From an uncultured Collinsella sp. (GTDB lineage Bacteria; Actinomycetota; Coriobacteriia; Coriobacteriales; Coriobacteriaceae), in the NCBI GenBank assembly GCA_900549025.1, contig URMZ01000001.1, positions 103,848-167,847 of the forward strand: DNA of 64,000 nucleotides, written 5' to 3'. Under the pieces are notes generated by a model. It made no database searches. It was not told the DNA's origin and saw nothing but the letters and a program-made list of their open reading frames with translations. The position numbers were made by a program, and so were the translations under genes. Below are positions 36,059 to 44,750 of the stretch, in pieces. Each line of letters opens with the position of its first letter. Position 1 is the first letter of the stretch.

Positions 36059-39000
36059 ATTCGGAGCGCAGGGCTTCCACGGGGTCTTTTTTGGATGCGC
36101 TACGGGCCGGCAGCAGGCCAGCGACAACCGTCAGCAGCACCGAAATTGCAATGAGCACCAGCGCATCCTGCACGGGCAGGCTCATCAGATTGGGTACCTG
36201 TTTGGCAGTAAGCGCCCAGGCATTAACCGGAAAGCTCACGGCCACCACGACGACAACAGCAAAGACGCCGGCAATGAGGCCCTCGATAAAGGTCTCGGCA
36301 TTGAATACGTTGGCCACGTTACGCTTCGACGCGCCGATCGCACGCAGGATGCCAATCTCCTTTTTGCGTTCCAGCACGCTGATGTAGGTGATGATGCCGA
36401 TCATGATGGAGCTCACCACCAGGCTGATACTCACGAATGCGATGAGCACCAAGCTGATGGTGTTCACGATGTCGGTCACCGAGCCCATGATGATGCCCAT
36501 GTAGTCGGTGTATGAGATTGCCTGTTCATCGTGGCCAGAGGCTTTGACCTGCTTGTTGTACGCGTCGATGTGATCGAGCACGCGCTCCTTGGCCTCAAAG
36601 TCGCGCGGGAAAATCTTGACCGAGATGGGGTCTGCCTCGTCCGCATAGCCCAACGTGGTCAGATTGTTGTCGTAGGTGAGCTTCGACGCCTTCGCATAGC
36701 TCATCATGAGCGAGCTCAGGTCCTCGGCGTCTATGTTGAAATGGATGGCACGCGCAAAGGCGCTCGCATCCACGCGCATAGCGCTCGCCAGGTTGGCAAA
36801 ACCCGATGACATCTGCGTCGCCATCTGGCCCATGAGCCCTGCCGCGCCCGCCTTGAGCTGGGATGATACCGTCGACGCTATCTGCTCGCTGATTGCCTTC
36901 ATCACCTGATCCATAGCCTGCTGCAGATACGGAGCCAGCTGCTTTTGCACATAGTCGCTCATCGCCTGCTGCAGACGCTCGGCCAGGGCATCGCCGCCGA
37001 GCGCTTTGAGCTGGGCCAGGATTTGCTGAGCTGTGTCATCATTCTCAAGATACGTCGAGAATGCGGCAGAGAGCTTTGACGCGTCCTTAAGATCTTCGGG
37101 CGACAGCGCCTTAAACTGATCAGACTGCAAAAAGCCCTCAAACAGTTGGTTGGCAAGCGTTCCCACCTGTTGCATTTGCTCGGGCGTGAGTTCCAGACCG
37201 TCAAAGATACCCGAGAAATCTGGGGTTGGCGCTTTTGCCATGATGTCGCTGAAGTCGATGTCCTTGCCAACGCCCGAAAGGTCAATGTCCAGCCCGGACA
37301 AGTCAAGACCCGACAGGTCCATACCGCCGGCCGCACCCGAAAGTGCAGACGTATCGAACGAGAACGCGCTCTTGAGCGCCGCCTCGTCCACACTGAACAT
37401 GCTGCCCAGATCCACGCCTTGCTTGGCCTCGCCTTGCAGTTCGTCGAAGGTTTTGCCCGTAAAGACATCCGTCTCGGGGTGGTCGAGTTGCTCCTGCACA
37501 ATCTGCGAATCGGCGGCGCGCTCCATAAGCTGGCGAGTCAGTGCATGCGTATAGGCAATGCCCGGAGACAACGCACTCGCATTGGCCGTCTCGTTAGGTC
37601 GCACCACGCCCACAATGTGCACGTCAATACCGTCGGCAACCTTGGCAGCCATAAAGTCGGCGTCGTCAGACATGTCGGTCCACATGCCGGTCTCTTCGTT
37701 TTTGCGATAGGCATCGGCCGGCGACAGCACCTTAAACGTCGTGGACAGCGCATCGTCGTAGGTAAAGTCGGCGCCGGTCTCGGGCGTTTCGATCTTACCG
37801 TCAGCCGTCATGGCGCTGTTAACCAGGTCGTTGAGCTCGTTGATATCCAGCGCGCCGATGCTGTAGAGCGTGTAGTCGCCCACCGTTCCACGGCTCGAAA
37901 GCACCATTACGGCTTCGTTAGCAGACGTGGGCCAATGACCGGCGACGACATCGTACTGGCTGTCGAGCAGGCTCTGGTCGTCAATCATCTCGTTAAAGAC
38001 CGAGGTTCCCATGGATTCCATGCTCACCGTTGCCGCCGAGCTCGCGCCTCCGCTCATGGCCTCGGTCATGGCGTTGGGCACCAGCCGGACAGGCTTCTCA
38101 TCGCCCTTGCCGGCACGATAGACAACCGGCGATACACCGTAGCCGTACTGAATGGCGTTGACCTCTTTATCGATGCCGTCGCCACCGGCATCGAGCCATG
38201 CCTTAAAGCTCGTCATGTCGTTAGACTTAACGCTCGCAAACATATCCTTTACGGCCGTGACCACAGGAATCTTATCGGTTCCCTGAGCCTTGCCGCCGGC
38301 ACTGTCGTCGGATGAGCCCTCGTTCTTGGACATATCGTCGTCCGTGGCCCCCTGTCCGCCCATCATGGACGACAGGTCGTAATCCTGCTTGGAAATGGTG
38401 AGCGGGTAGCTCGAGAGCGTGTCCTCCTCGACCTTTTTGATGTAGCCGTTTACGCCATTGGAGAGCGCCAGGATCGCCGCGATACCGATAATGCCAATCG
38501 AGCCCGCAAAGGCAGTCATGGCCGTACGGCCTTTCTTGGTCATGAGGTTTCGAGCAGAAAGCCCCAGCGCCGTCACAAAGCTCATCGAGGTTTTGCGCGT
38601 GGGCTTGGCCTCGCGACGCGCGGCCTTTACTACATCAAAGGGGTCGGAATCGTCGGTGATCTTGCCGTCCGCCAGGTTGACAATGCGCGTGGCATATTGG
38701 TATGCCAGCTCGGGATTGTGCGTGACCATAATAACCAAGCGGTCGCGCGCCACGTCCTTGAGCAAATCCATGACCTGTACGGATGTCGTTGAATCCAAAG
38801 CGCCGGTCGGCTCGTCTGCCAGCACAATCTCGGGATCGTTGATCAGGGCGCGAGCAATGGCCACGCGCTGCATCTGTCCGCCCGAAAGCTGGCTCGGGCG
38901 CTTGTTCACGTGCTCGCCCAGGCCAACTTTCTCCAACGCCTCGCGCGCACGCTGGCGGCGCTCGGCATGCCCCACGCCCGTAAGCGTGAGCGCCAGCTCC

Positions 39001-39311
39001 ACGTTTTCCAAAATGGTCTGATGCGGAATGAGGTTATAGCTCTGGAACACAAAGCCGATGCGGTTGTTGCGATAGGCATCCCAATCGCGATCGTGAAAAT
39101 CCTTGGTCGAAATACCGTCGATCAGCAGGTCGCCGGAATCGAAATGATCGAGCCCACCGATAACGTTGAGCATCGTGGTTTTACCCGACCCCGAAGGTCC
39201 CAGAATGGCCACGAACTCGTTATCGCGAAAAGACAGGCTTACGCTGTCGAGCGCCACCTGCGTAAACGACTGCGTAACGTACCTTTTGCAAATACCTTTG
39301 AGCTCCAACAT
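36057..39311 (-). CDS. MacB-like ABC transporter, ATPase fused to FtsX-type permease
   Basis: 1084 residues. The N-terminal ATPase has Walker A GPSGSGKTT (about 38-46), a Q-loop in FVFQSYNLIPHQT, signature LSGGQMQRVAIARAL and Walker B VLADEPTGALD. A first span near 265-290 is followed by an extracellular region of about 640 residues rich in Gly, Ser and Asp with helical stretches, then three C-terminal spans with an FtsX domain (SVLERKKEIGILRAIGASKRNVANVF, ending SKKDPVEALRSE). This layout is used in efflux of peptides or signalling to the envelope. ATG at 39311 is set by GAGAGG; a TTG 9 bases earlier abuts that site. Confidence 0.92.
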   Translation of the reverse strand: MLELKGICKRYVTQSFTQVALDSVSLSFRDNEFVAILGPSGSGKTTMLNVIGGLDHFDSGDLLIDGISTKDFHDRDWDAYRNNRIGFVFQSYNLIPHQTILENVELALTLTGVGHAERRQRAREALEKVGLGEHVNKRPSQLSGGQMQRVAIARALINDPEIVLADEPTGALDSTTSVQVMDLLKDVARDRLVIMVTHNPELAYQYATRIVNLADGKITDDSDPFDVVKAARREAKPTRKTSMSFVTALGLSARNLMTKKGRTAMTAFAGSIGIIGIAAILALSNGVNGYIKKVEEDTLSSYPLTISKQDYDLSSMMGGQGATDDDMSKNEGSSDDSAGGKAQGTDKIPVVTAVKDMFASVKSNDMTSFKAWLDAGGDGIDKEVNAIQYGYGVSPVVYRAGKGDEKPVRLVPNAMTEAMSGGASSAATVSMESMGTSVFNEMIDDQSLLDSQYDVVAGHWPTSANEAVMVLSSRGTVGDYTLYSIGALDINELNDLVNSAMTADGKIETPETGADFTYDDALSTTFKVLSPADAYRKNEETGMWTDMSDDADFMAAKVADGIDVHIVGVVRPNETANASALSPGIAYTHALTRQLMERAADSQIVQEQLDHPETDVFTGKTFDELQGEAKQGVDLGSMFSVDEAALKSAFSFDTSALSGAAGGMDLSGLDLSGLDIDLSGVGKDIDFSDIMAKAPTPDFSGIFDGLELTPEQMQQVGTLANQLFEGFLQSDQFKALSPEDLKDASKLSAAFSTYLENDDTAQQILAQLKALGGDALAERLQQAMSDYVQKQLAPYLQQAMDQVMKAISEQIASTVSSQLKAGAAGLMGQMATQMSSGFANLASAMRVDASAFARAIHFNIDAEDLSSLMMSYAKASKLTYDNNLTTLGYADEADPISVKIFPRDFEAKERVLDHIDAYNKQVKASGHDEQAISYTDYMGIIMGSVTDIVNTISLVLIAFVSISLVVSSIMIGIITYISVLERKKEIGILRAIGASKRNVANVFNAETFIEGLIAGVFAVVVVVAVSFPVNAWALTAKQVPNLMSLPVQDALVLIAISVLLTVVAGLLPARSASKKDPVEALRSE

Positions 39312-39464
39312 GGACGGCAACCTCTCCCACGCGGGCGCACTTGCCCGCTCTCCCCCGCCGTTCGTATTCGACGCGTTTGTCCTACTCTATCCCCATTTTT
39401 TGCCGGAGCCAGTGAGGAATGTAACGAAGCGTGCCAAAAAACGAACGAGACGGCGCCCAAAAGA

Positions 39465-39486
39465 AGAGGTCCCGAGCGGGACCTCT
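39465..39486 (-). terminator. Terminator of the redox cassette
   Basis: AGAGGTCCC, a GAGC loop and GGGACCTCT, followed on the minus strand by TTCTTTT, 80 bases after the TlpA-like stop codon. Confidence 0.85.
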
Positions 39487-39565
39487 ATATGGTGGAGTTT
39501 ATCTTGAAAGGTAGCGGACTACTTCGCGCAGCGGCGCACGATCTTCGCCATGCTTTACGCGTTTT

Positions 39566-40537
39566 CTACTGCTCGCTATTCGCAATCGCCTGGTCGATAA
39601 GCTTGTCGAGTGCTGCGCGCTGCTCGGCGGAGCTGATGGCTCCCACGATTGGATCCCCTACGATGTTGCCATTCTGATCGATGACATACGTCGTCGGGAA
39701 CGAGAACAAATTTGACGTAAACTTACCGGCCTCGCTATCCGACTTGAACCAGATGTTCTTATATGTCACGCCCTTCTTGCTCAGCACGTCCTTGGCATCT
39801 GCAATCTCGCCCTTGTTGCCATCGAGCGTAAAGGAATTGACGCCCACGACCTGGCCGCCCTTCTTGGCAAGCTCCTTATTCAGGTCCTCAAGGTCGCCCA
39901 GCTCGCCCACGCACGGCTTGCAAGTGGTGAACCAGAAGTTCATGACGGTGACCTTGTTCTTAGAGAACAGCTCGTCGCTGCTCGCGTCGTTGCCATCCAG
40001 GTCCTTGCCCGTAAAGCTGGGGAACTTCGTCGCCTCGCTCGAAGCATTGGCACCAGCCGTCATGCCAGCGGTCGAAGCGTCGACGCTCTCGCCTGCGCTC
40101 GGCGTGCTTCCACAGCCGGGGAACTCCTTCTCCAGGCTCTCGAGCTTGTCCTCGATCTCCTTGATCTGCTGTGCACCGGCCTTGAGTGTCTTAAGCTCAT
40201 CCGCCGTGAACTCATCCTTGGCGCCGTCGATGGTCTTGAGCAGGAAATCGCCGTAATTGCTGCCGTCCTCAATCATTGCCGAGTCTTTATTTGCCGCATT
40301 GAATACCTTTTCCCACAGCGCGTTATCACTCGAAAAGATCTCGTTCTCCTTCTGCATGAGCTTCGCATACAGCTCGGCGGCCTCGTCGGCATTGGCCGGC
40401 TTCTGCGCAGTGAGTTCTGCAATCTTAGGATCGGAGCTCGCAGATTCGCTCGCATTGCCACCGGGCGCCGAACATGCCACAAGGCACAAGGCCAATACCG
40501 GCACCATAAACAGGGCCGCAATCTTAGAAAGCTTCAT
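39566..40537 (-). CDS. TlpA-like thioredoxin-fold lipoprotein
   Basis: 323 residues. The lipoprotein signal ends at LVAC (Cys about 22). A helical segment of about 130 residues leads to a thioredoxin-like domain with FWFTTCKPCVGELGDL (redox CKPC) and a cis-Pro segment SFPTTYVIDQNG. Located outside the membrane, it should act in extracytoplasmic thiol chemistry. Two ATGs are possible; GGAGGA sits 6 bases before the second (40537) and touches the first (40543), so the second is chosen. It is the last gene of a three-gene cassette with a polyferredoxin and a CXXC peptide. Confidence 0.88.
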   Translation of the reverse strand: MKLSKIAALFMVPVLALCLVACSAPGGNASESASSDPKIAELTAQKPANADEAAELYAKLMQKENEIFSSDNALWEKVFNAANKDSAMIEDGSNYGDFLLKTIDGAKDEFTADELKTLKAGAQQIKEIEDKLESLEKEFPGCGSTPSAGESVDASTAGMTAGANASSEATKFPSFTGKDLDGNDASSDELFSKNKVTVMNFWFTTCKPCVGELGDLEDLNKELAKKGGQVVGVNSFTLDGNKGEIADAKDVLSKKGVTYKNIWFKSDSEAGKFTSNLFSFPTTYVIDQNGNIVGDPIVGAISSAEQRAALDKLIDQAIANSEQ

Positions 40538-40566
40538 AGTCATTCCTCCGTTTTGTCGAAGCTTGT

Positions 40567-41469
40567 TTACTTTTTATCGGCGGTCAAGGGGAGCTTTTCC
40601 GCCGACACATCCAGGCCATAGCGATAGCTGATGGCATCGACGGGACAGGCCCCGATGCACTTTCCGCACCGGATGCATTCGGCATGATTGGGCGCGTGGA
40701 CCACATCAACGTCCATCTGACAAACCTTTGAGCACTTGCCGCACGAGACGCATTTGCATGCATCGACCCGGATCCCCAATAGGGACACCTTATTCATGAG
40801 CGCATAGAATGCGCCGAGTGGACAAATCCATTTGCAAAAGGGGCGGTAGAACAAAACGCTCAGCAGCACCACGGCAATGAGAACGGCAAGTTTCCAGGTA
40901 AAGAGCTGCCCCAGCGCAGATCGAATGCCGGCATTGGCAATGGCCAGCGGAATGGCGCCCTCGAGCACACCCTGTGGACAGATGTACTTGCAAAAGAACG
41001 GGTCCCCCATCCCCAGATCGTTGACCACCAACGCAGGCAGCACTACCACGGCAAACAGCAGCACGACGTACTTGATGTACGTGAGCGGCTTGAGCTTTTT
41101 CGTGGAGAACTTTTTGCCGGGAATCTTATGAAGCAGCTCCTGCAGCCAGCCAAACGGGCACAAAAACCCGCATACAAAGCGCCCCAGCAGCACGCCGAGC
41201 AAAATGAGCGTACCGGTAACATAGTAAGAAAAGTTGAACTTGGATGAACCTACCACCGACTGGAACGACCCGATGGGGCACGCACCCGATGCCGCGGGGC
41301 ACGAATAGCAATTAAGTCCAGGTACGCAGACTGTTTTTCCCGCGCCCTGATAGATGCTTCCTTTGGCAAAGTTTGGCAGGTGAATATTGGTGACCAGCGT
41401 CGCCGCCGCCTGGATGAATCCGCGAAATCGGGCCAAAACATGCGACGCAGTGTTTTCTCTTTTATCCAA
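40567..41469 (-). CDS. Membrane 4Fe-4S polyferredoxin (NapH/CcoG-like)
   Basis: About 300 residues. VPGLNCYSCPAASGACPIG and FVCGFLCPFGWLQELL, then FFCKYICPQG and FCKWICPLGAFY, alternate with spans as in NapH/YccM proteins. Two ferredoxin clusters end the protein, CVSCGKCSKVCQMD and CIRCGKCIGACPVD. It probably passes electrons across the membrane to the thioredoxin-like lipoprotein (inference). The start is unusual: a TTG at 41469 overlaps the end of the small CXXC gene by 8 bases, with GGAG 10 bases upstream. ATGs at 41517 and 41556 would lie inside that gene. Confidence 0.85.
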   Translation of the reverse strand: MDKRENTASHVLARFRGFIQAAATLVTNIHLPNFAKGSIYQGAGKTVCVPGLNCYSCPAASGACPIGSFQSVVGSSKFNFSYYVTGTLILLGVLLGRFVCGFLCPFGWLQELLHKIPGKKFSTKKLKPLTYIKYVVLLFAVVVLPALVVNDLGMGDPFFCKYICPQGVLEGAIPLAIANAGIRSALGQLFTWKLAVLIAVVLLSVLFYRPFCKWICPLGAFYALMNKVSLLGIRVDACKCVSCGKCSKVCQMDVDVVHAPNHAECIRCGKCIGACPVDAISYRYGLDVSAEKLPLTADKK

Positions 41470-41608
41470 TTCCGATACACTCCAAGCACAGCCTAATCGC
41501 TTTGGCCAGCACGGCATCCGCCTCGCCACGCATAACACCAAAGCACACCATGGCAATTCCGACGATCAACAAAGTGACCTGTACCACGGGTTTTACCGCT
41601 TTGAACAA
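41462..41608 (-). CDS. 48-residue membrane protein with C-terminal CLEC motif (CD1871A-like)
   Basis: A TTG start 8 bases after AGGAG opens MFKAVKPVVQVTLLIVGIAM, one hydrophobic span, then GVMRGEADAVLAKAIRLCLECIGIG. The ending RGE-x3-VL-x-KAI-x2-CLECIGIG matches what I recall of the short CD1871A-type CXXC proteins found beside thioredoxin and polyferredoxin genes in anaerobes. It is too short for common gene-length cut-offs. The CxxC probably faces the same redox partners as its two operon neighbours. Translation looks coupled to the polyferredoxin gene. Confidence 0.7.
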   Translation of the reverse strand: MFKAVKPVVQVTLLIVGIAMVCFGVMRGEADAVLAKAIRLCLECIGIG

Positions 41609-41698
41609 CCCAACCACTCCTTTCGTTACGCGACCATTGGACCATATCGACTATAAAATCCGTGTTAAGCGCGATTTGGAATGTGCAAGGAGACTGTT

Positions 41699-42373
41699 AT
41701 GCGTATTTTGATCGTCGAAGACGAGCGAGCACTGTGCGATGCAATCGCGCGCAGCTTGCGAAACTTGGCGTACAGCGTCGACTGCTGCCACGATGGGCAG
41801 GAGGCGCTCGACCTGCTGGGCGTCGAAGTCTTTGACCTCGTGGTACTCGACCTCAACCTTCCCCGTATCGACGGCATGACCGTACTCAGGGAACTTAGGA
41901 AAACCGACTGCGAGACCAAGGTGCTGATTCTGTCCGCGCGTGGCGAAGTATCCGATAAAGTCGACGGACTCGATGCCGGCGCCAACGATTACCTCACCAA
42001 GCCGTTTCATCTGGACGAACTTGCGGCAAGGATCCGCAGCCTTACCCTCAGGCGCTTCGCACAAAGCGACATAGTATTAACCTGTGGAAAGCTCCGCTTT
42101 GACACCAAGGCGCGCATCGCTTCCGTGGACAGCGAGGCTTTATCTCTTACGCGCAAGGAAACGGGAATCTTGGAATACCTGATGCTTAATCAGGGGCGTC
42201 CGGTAAGTCAAGAGGAGCTTATCGAGCACGTTTGGGATAGCAGTGTGAACAGCTTTAGCAACGCAACCCGCGTTCATATCTCGTCACTCCGCAAAAAGCT
42301 ACGCAGCGCTTTGGGATACGACCCGATTCGCAATCGGATTGGAGAGGGCTACGTTATGGAGGATAGCGAATGA
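41699..42373 (+). CDS. OmpR-type response regulator
   Basis: 224 residues: a receiver domain with VEDER and the phospho-acceptor Asp at about 51 (VVLDLNLPRIDG), Lys in LTKPFH, and a winged-helix DNA-binding domain with LTRKETGILEYLMLNQGRPVSQEELIEHVW. The ATG at 41699 has AAGGAG 6 bases upstream; an in-frame ATG at 41681 precedes that site. Divergent from the redox cassette, which is its most likely target. Confidence 0.93.
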   Translation: MRILIVEDERALCDAIARSLRNLAYSVDCCHDGQEALDLLGVEVFDLVVLDLNLPRIDGMTVLRELRKTDCETKVLILSARGEVSDKVDGLDAGANDYLTKPFHLDELAARIRSLTLRRFAQSDIVLTCGKLRFDTKARIASVDSEALSLTRKETGILEYLMLNQGRPVSQEELIEHVWDSSVNSFSNATRVHISSLRKKLRSALGYDPIRNRIGEGYVMEDSE

Positions 42374-43521
42374 AAAGGCTTTCGCTGCAATGGCGCATAA
42401 CGATTATGACGGCACTGCTGACGTGTGCGGCATGCGTGCTGACGAACTGTCTGGTCGGCTATACGGGCATGCGCTACATGGATGCTATCGGCAGCGACAT
42501 CTCGGCCCTTAGCGCAGCCGGCGTAGATGCACCTCAGGCGTTTGACCCAACGAAGGAGAGCCTCGATGACGAGGTCACGATCGTCGTAAACGACGCACAG
42601 GAGTCTTTTGGCACGACAGCCTGGTACATCACGGCTGGAGTCACACTCCTTGGCGGCGCGCTGGCATACTTTGTGAGCGGCCGTGCACTCAAACCGCTAC
42701 GGGCTTTTGCGGCCCAGGTCGAGCGTGTGCAGCCTGACAACCTAAGCGAAATCAGGCTCAGTGAAGATGTGCCCATCGAGCTACAACGATGCAGCGCCTC
42801 TTTCAACGACATGATCGCCCGTCTTGGCGAAGGGTTCTCTGCACAGCGTCAGTTTACCGGCAACGCCGCACACGAGCTGCGCACCCCGCTCGCCCTTATG
42901 CAAGCACAGATTGAACTATTCATCTCCGAGCACTCCGGTTTGCAACCCGAAACAGCCGAGCTGCTCGACCTGTTGCAAGAACAAACCGAGCGCGTGTCTC
43001 GAATGACCAAGGTATTGCTCGAAATGAGTGAGCTCCGCAGCGTTCCTTGCGAGGACGATGTTGAACTTGGCCCCTTGTCCGAAGAGGTCCTCACCGACCT
43101 TGCGCCACTTGCCGAAAATAGGAGCATAGCCCTCAACTGTGCTGGAGACGCTTTAGCAATCGGGAGCGACACGCTCCTCTATCGGCTGGTGTTTAACCTG
43201 GTCGAAAATGCCATCCGTTACAGCCGCTCCGGCTCGACTGTCAATGTCTCCATCAGCGACAGCGACAGCCACGTGCTCCTGCGAGTCAAAGATGAGGGCC
43301 CGGGAATACCCAAACAGTACCGAGAGAGCATCTTCCAGCCGTTCTTTCGTCTAGATAAATCCCGCAGCAGGGCATACGGCGGCGCAGGACTCGGGCTAGC
43401 GCTTGTTTGGGAGATTGCGGCCCTGCACGGCGGCACGGTAGAGGTCGAAGCAAGTTCCGAGAACGGGACCACCATGCTCGTAAGCCTTCCAAAACGATCC
43501 GCAGCGTTAACCGAACAGTAA
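42370..43521 (+). CDS. Sensor histidine kinase
   Basis: 383 residues. Two spans (about 10-32 and 88-108) flank a short external loop of about 55 residues. A HAMP-like linker (SGRALKPLRAFAAQVERVQ), HisKA with NAAHELRTPLALMQ (His about 167), and HATPase with LVENAIRYS, DEGPGIP and GGAGLGLALVWEIAALHGG follow. The start overlaps the regulator stop by 4 bases. The short sensor loop suggests it monitors the membrane or a partner protein rather than a soluble ligand. Confidence 0.93.
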   Translation: MKRLSLQWRITIMTALLTCAACVLTNCLVGYTGMRYMDAIGSDISALSAAGVDAPQAFDPTKESLDDEVTIVVNDAQESFGTTAWYITAGVTLLGGALAYFVSGRALKPLRAFAAQVERVQPDNLSEIRLSEDVPIELQRCSASFNDMIARLGEGFSAQRQFTGNAAHELRTPLALMQAQIELFISEHSGLQPETAELLDLLQEQTERVSRMTKVLLEMSELRSVPCEDDVELGPLSEEVLTDLAPLAENRSIALNCAGDALAIGSDTLLYRLVFNLVENAIRYSRSGSTVNVSISDSDSHVLLRVKDEGPGIPKQYRESIFQPFFRLDKSRSRAYGGAGLGLALVWEIAALHGGTVEVEASSENGTTMLVSLPKRSAALTEQ

Positions 43522-43589
43522 AACGAAAGGGGTCCCGAGCAACAGGAGTACAATTGCTGCTAGTGTTGCCACCTGATGGGAGATGGAAG

Positions 43590-44594
43590 ATGGACCGCGA
43601 TGGCTACCCGCGCATTCCCATGCCGTTGATGTGCACTGCCTTTGTGCCGGGCCAGATTGACGCTGCGGTTGCAGGCATTTCCGACCCCGATTCGCGCGCC
43701 ATTGCCACGGCAGAAGCGCTGTACTTTCGCGGACAGGCCACGCTCGCCGCCGAGGCAGCACGCCTCTATCTTGACGCCACCGACCCCGCACTGCGCTATT
43801 CCGCATGCCTTATCTGCGGATATGCCAGTCTGTCGCTCAATCGTATCCCCGATGCCCGCCGTTGCCTTGCGGGCATCCTCGATACGCCAACTGACGAGGA
43901 ATCGCCCGCCGTCCACGCCACGCATATCCTGTTCGCCTCCGCTGCGAGCGTCCTGCTGCACTTGCCCTCCCCGCATTCCGCCGAAGAGTTTTATCCGCTT
44001 GCGGCTCATCTGCCCGAAGGCCTGCGCCTGTTCGCCAGCTACGTGATGGCGCATGCCCTGTACCTGCGCGGCGAATATGGCCGCAGTCTGGGCATGGCGG
44101 AAAACGCCCTGATCATGAAACAGGGAAGCTATCCCATCTCGGAGCTGTTCCTGCACCTGTCGGCTTCCATGGCCTGTATGAGCCTCAAGGACATCGACGC
44201 CGCAAAAGCACACTTCGGAGCCGCTTGGGACATTGCGCGTCCCGACGGCCTTATCGAACTCATCGGCGAGCACCACGGCCTTTTGCAGGGGCTCATCGAG
44301 GCATGCCTAAAATCGCAATACCCTGACGATTTCGCACGTATCATCGAGATTACGTATCGATTCAGCTACGGCTGGCGGCGCATCCACAACCCCGATTCGG
44401 GCGAGGACGTTGCCGACGATTTAACGACCACGGAGTTCACCATGGCCATGCTCGCCTGCCGCGGATGGACCAACGCCGAAATCGCACGCCACATGGGCGT
44501 GTCGCCAGGTACCGTTAAAAATCGACTGTCCAACGTGTATGCAAAGCTTGGCATCGGCACGCGCACCGAACTGGTCGCGCATATGCTGCGTTAG
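43590..44594 (+). CDS. LuxR-type regulator with TPR-like N-terminus
   Basis: 334 residues. The C-terminal LuxR helix-turn-helix is clear (about 275-333: LTTTEFTMAMLACRGWTNAEIARHMGVSPGTVKNRLSNVYAKLGI, conserved throughout). The N-terminal 260 residues are helical and Ala/Leu-rich, resembling the TPR-type sensor regions of MalT-like regulators but without an ATPase. GGGAG sits 7 bases before the ATG at 43590; the frame extends upstream into the kinase gene without a site. It lies 156 bases before the large surface protein and probably controls it. Confidence 0.8.
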   Translation: MDRDGYPRIPMPLMCTAFVPGQIDAAVAGISDPDSRAIATAEALYFRGQATLAAEAARLYLDATDPALRYSACLICGYASLSLNRIPDARRCLAGILDTPTDEESPAVHATHILFASAASVLLHLPSPHSAEEFYPLAAHLPEGLRLFASYVMAHALYLRGEYGRSLGMAENALIMKQGSYPISELFLHLSASMACMSLKDIDAAKAHFGAAWDIARPDGLIELIGEHHGLLQGLIEACLKSQYPDDFARIIEITYRFSYGWRRIHNPDSGEDVADDLTTTEFTMAMLACRGWTNAEIARHMGVSPGTVKNRLSNVYAKLGIGTRTELVAHMLR

Positions 44595-44750
44595 CGGCCA
44601 GACTGCCTAGCGCGGCACGTGCGCCCCGGAGCCCCGGCGCTTCGCTCGCTCAAATTGGACATTTTGGCCCTCGGACGGCACTACCGTGACAGGATGCCTT
44701 CTCGCAAAATTGGATTATTTCCACCGATACCTGCGGGATGGGAGCCAAAG

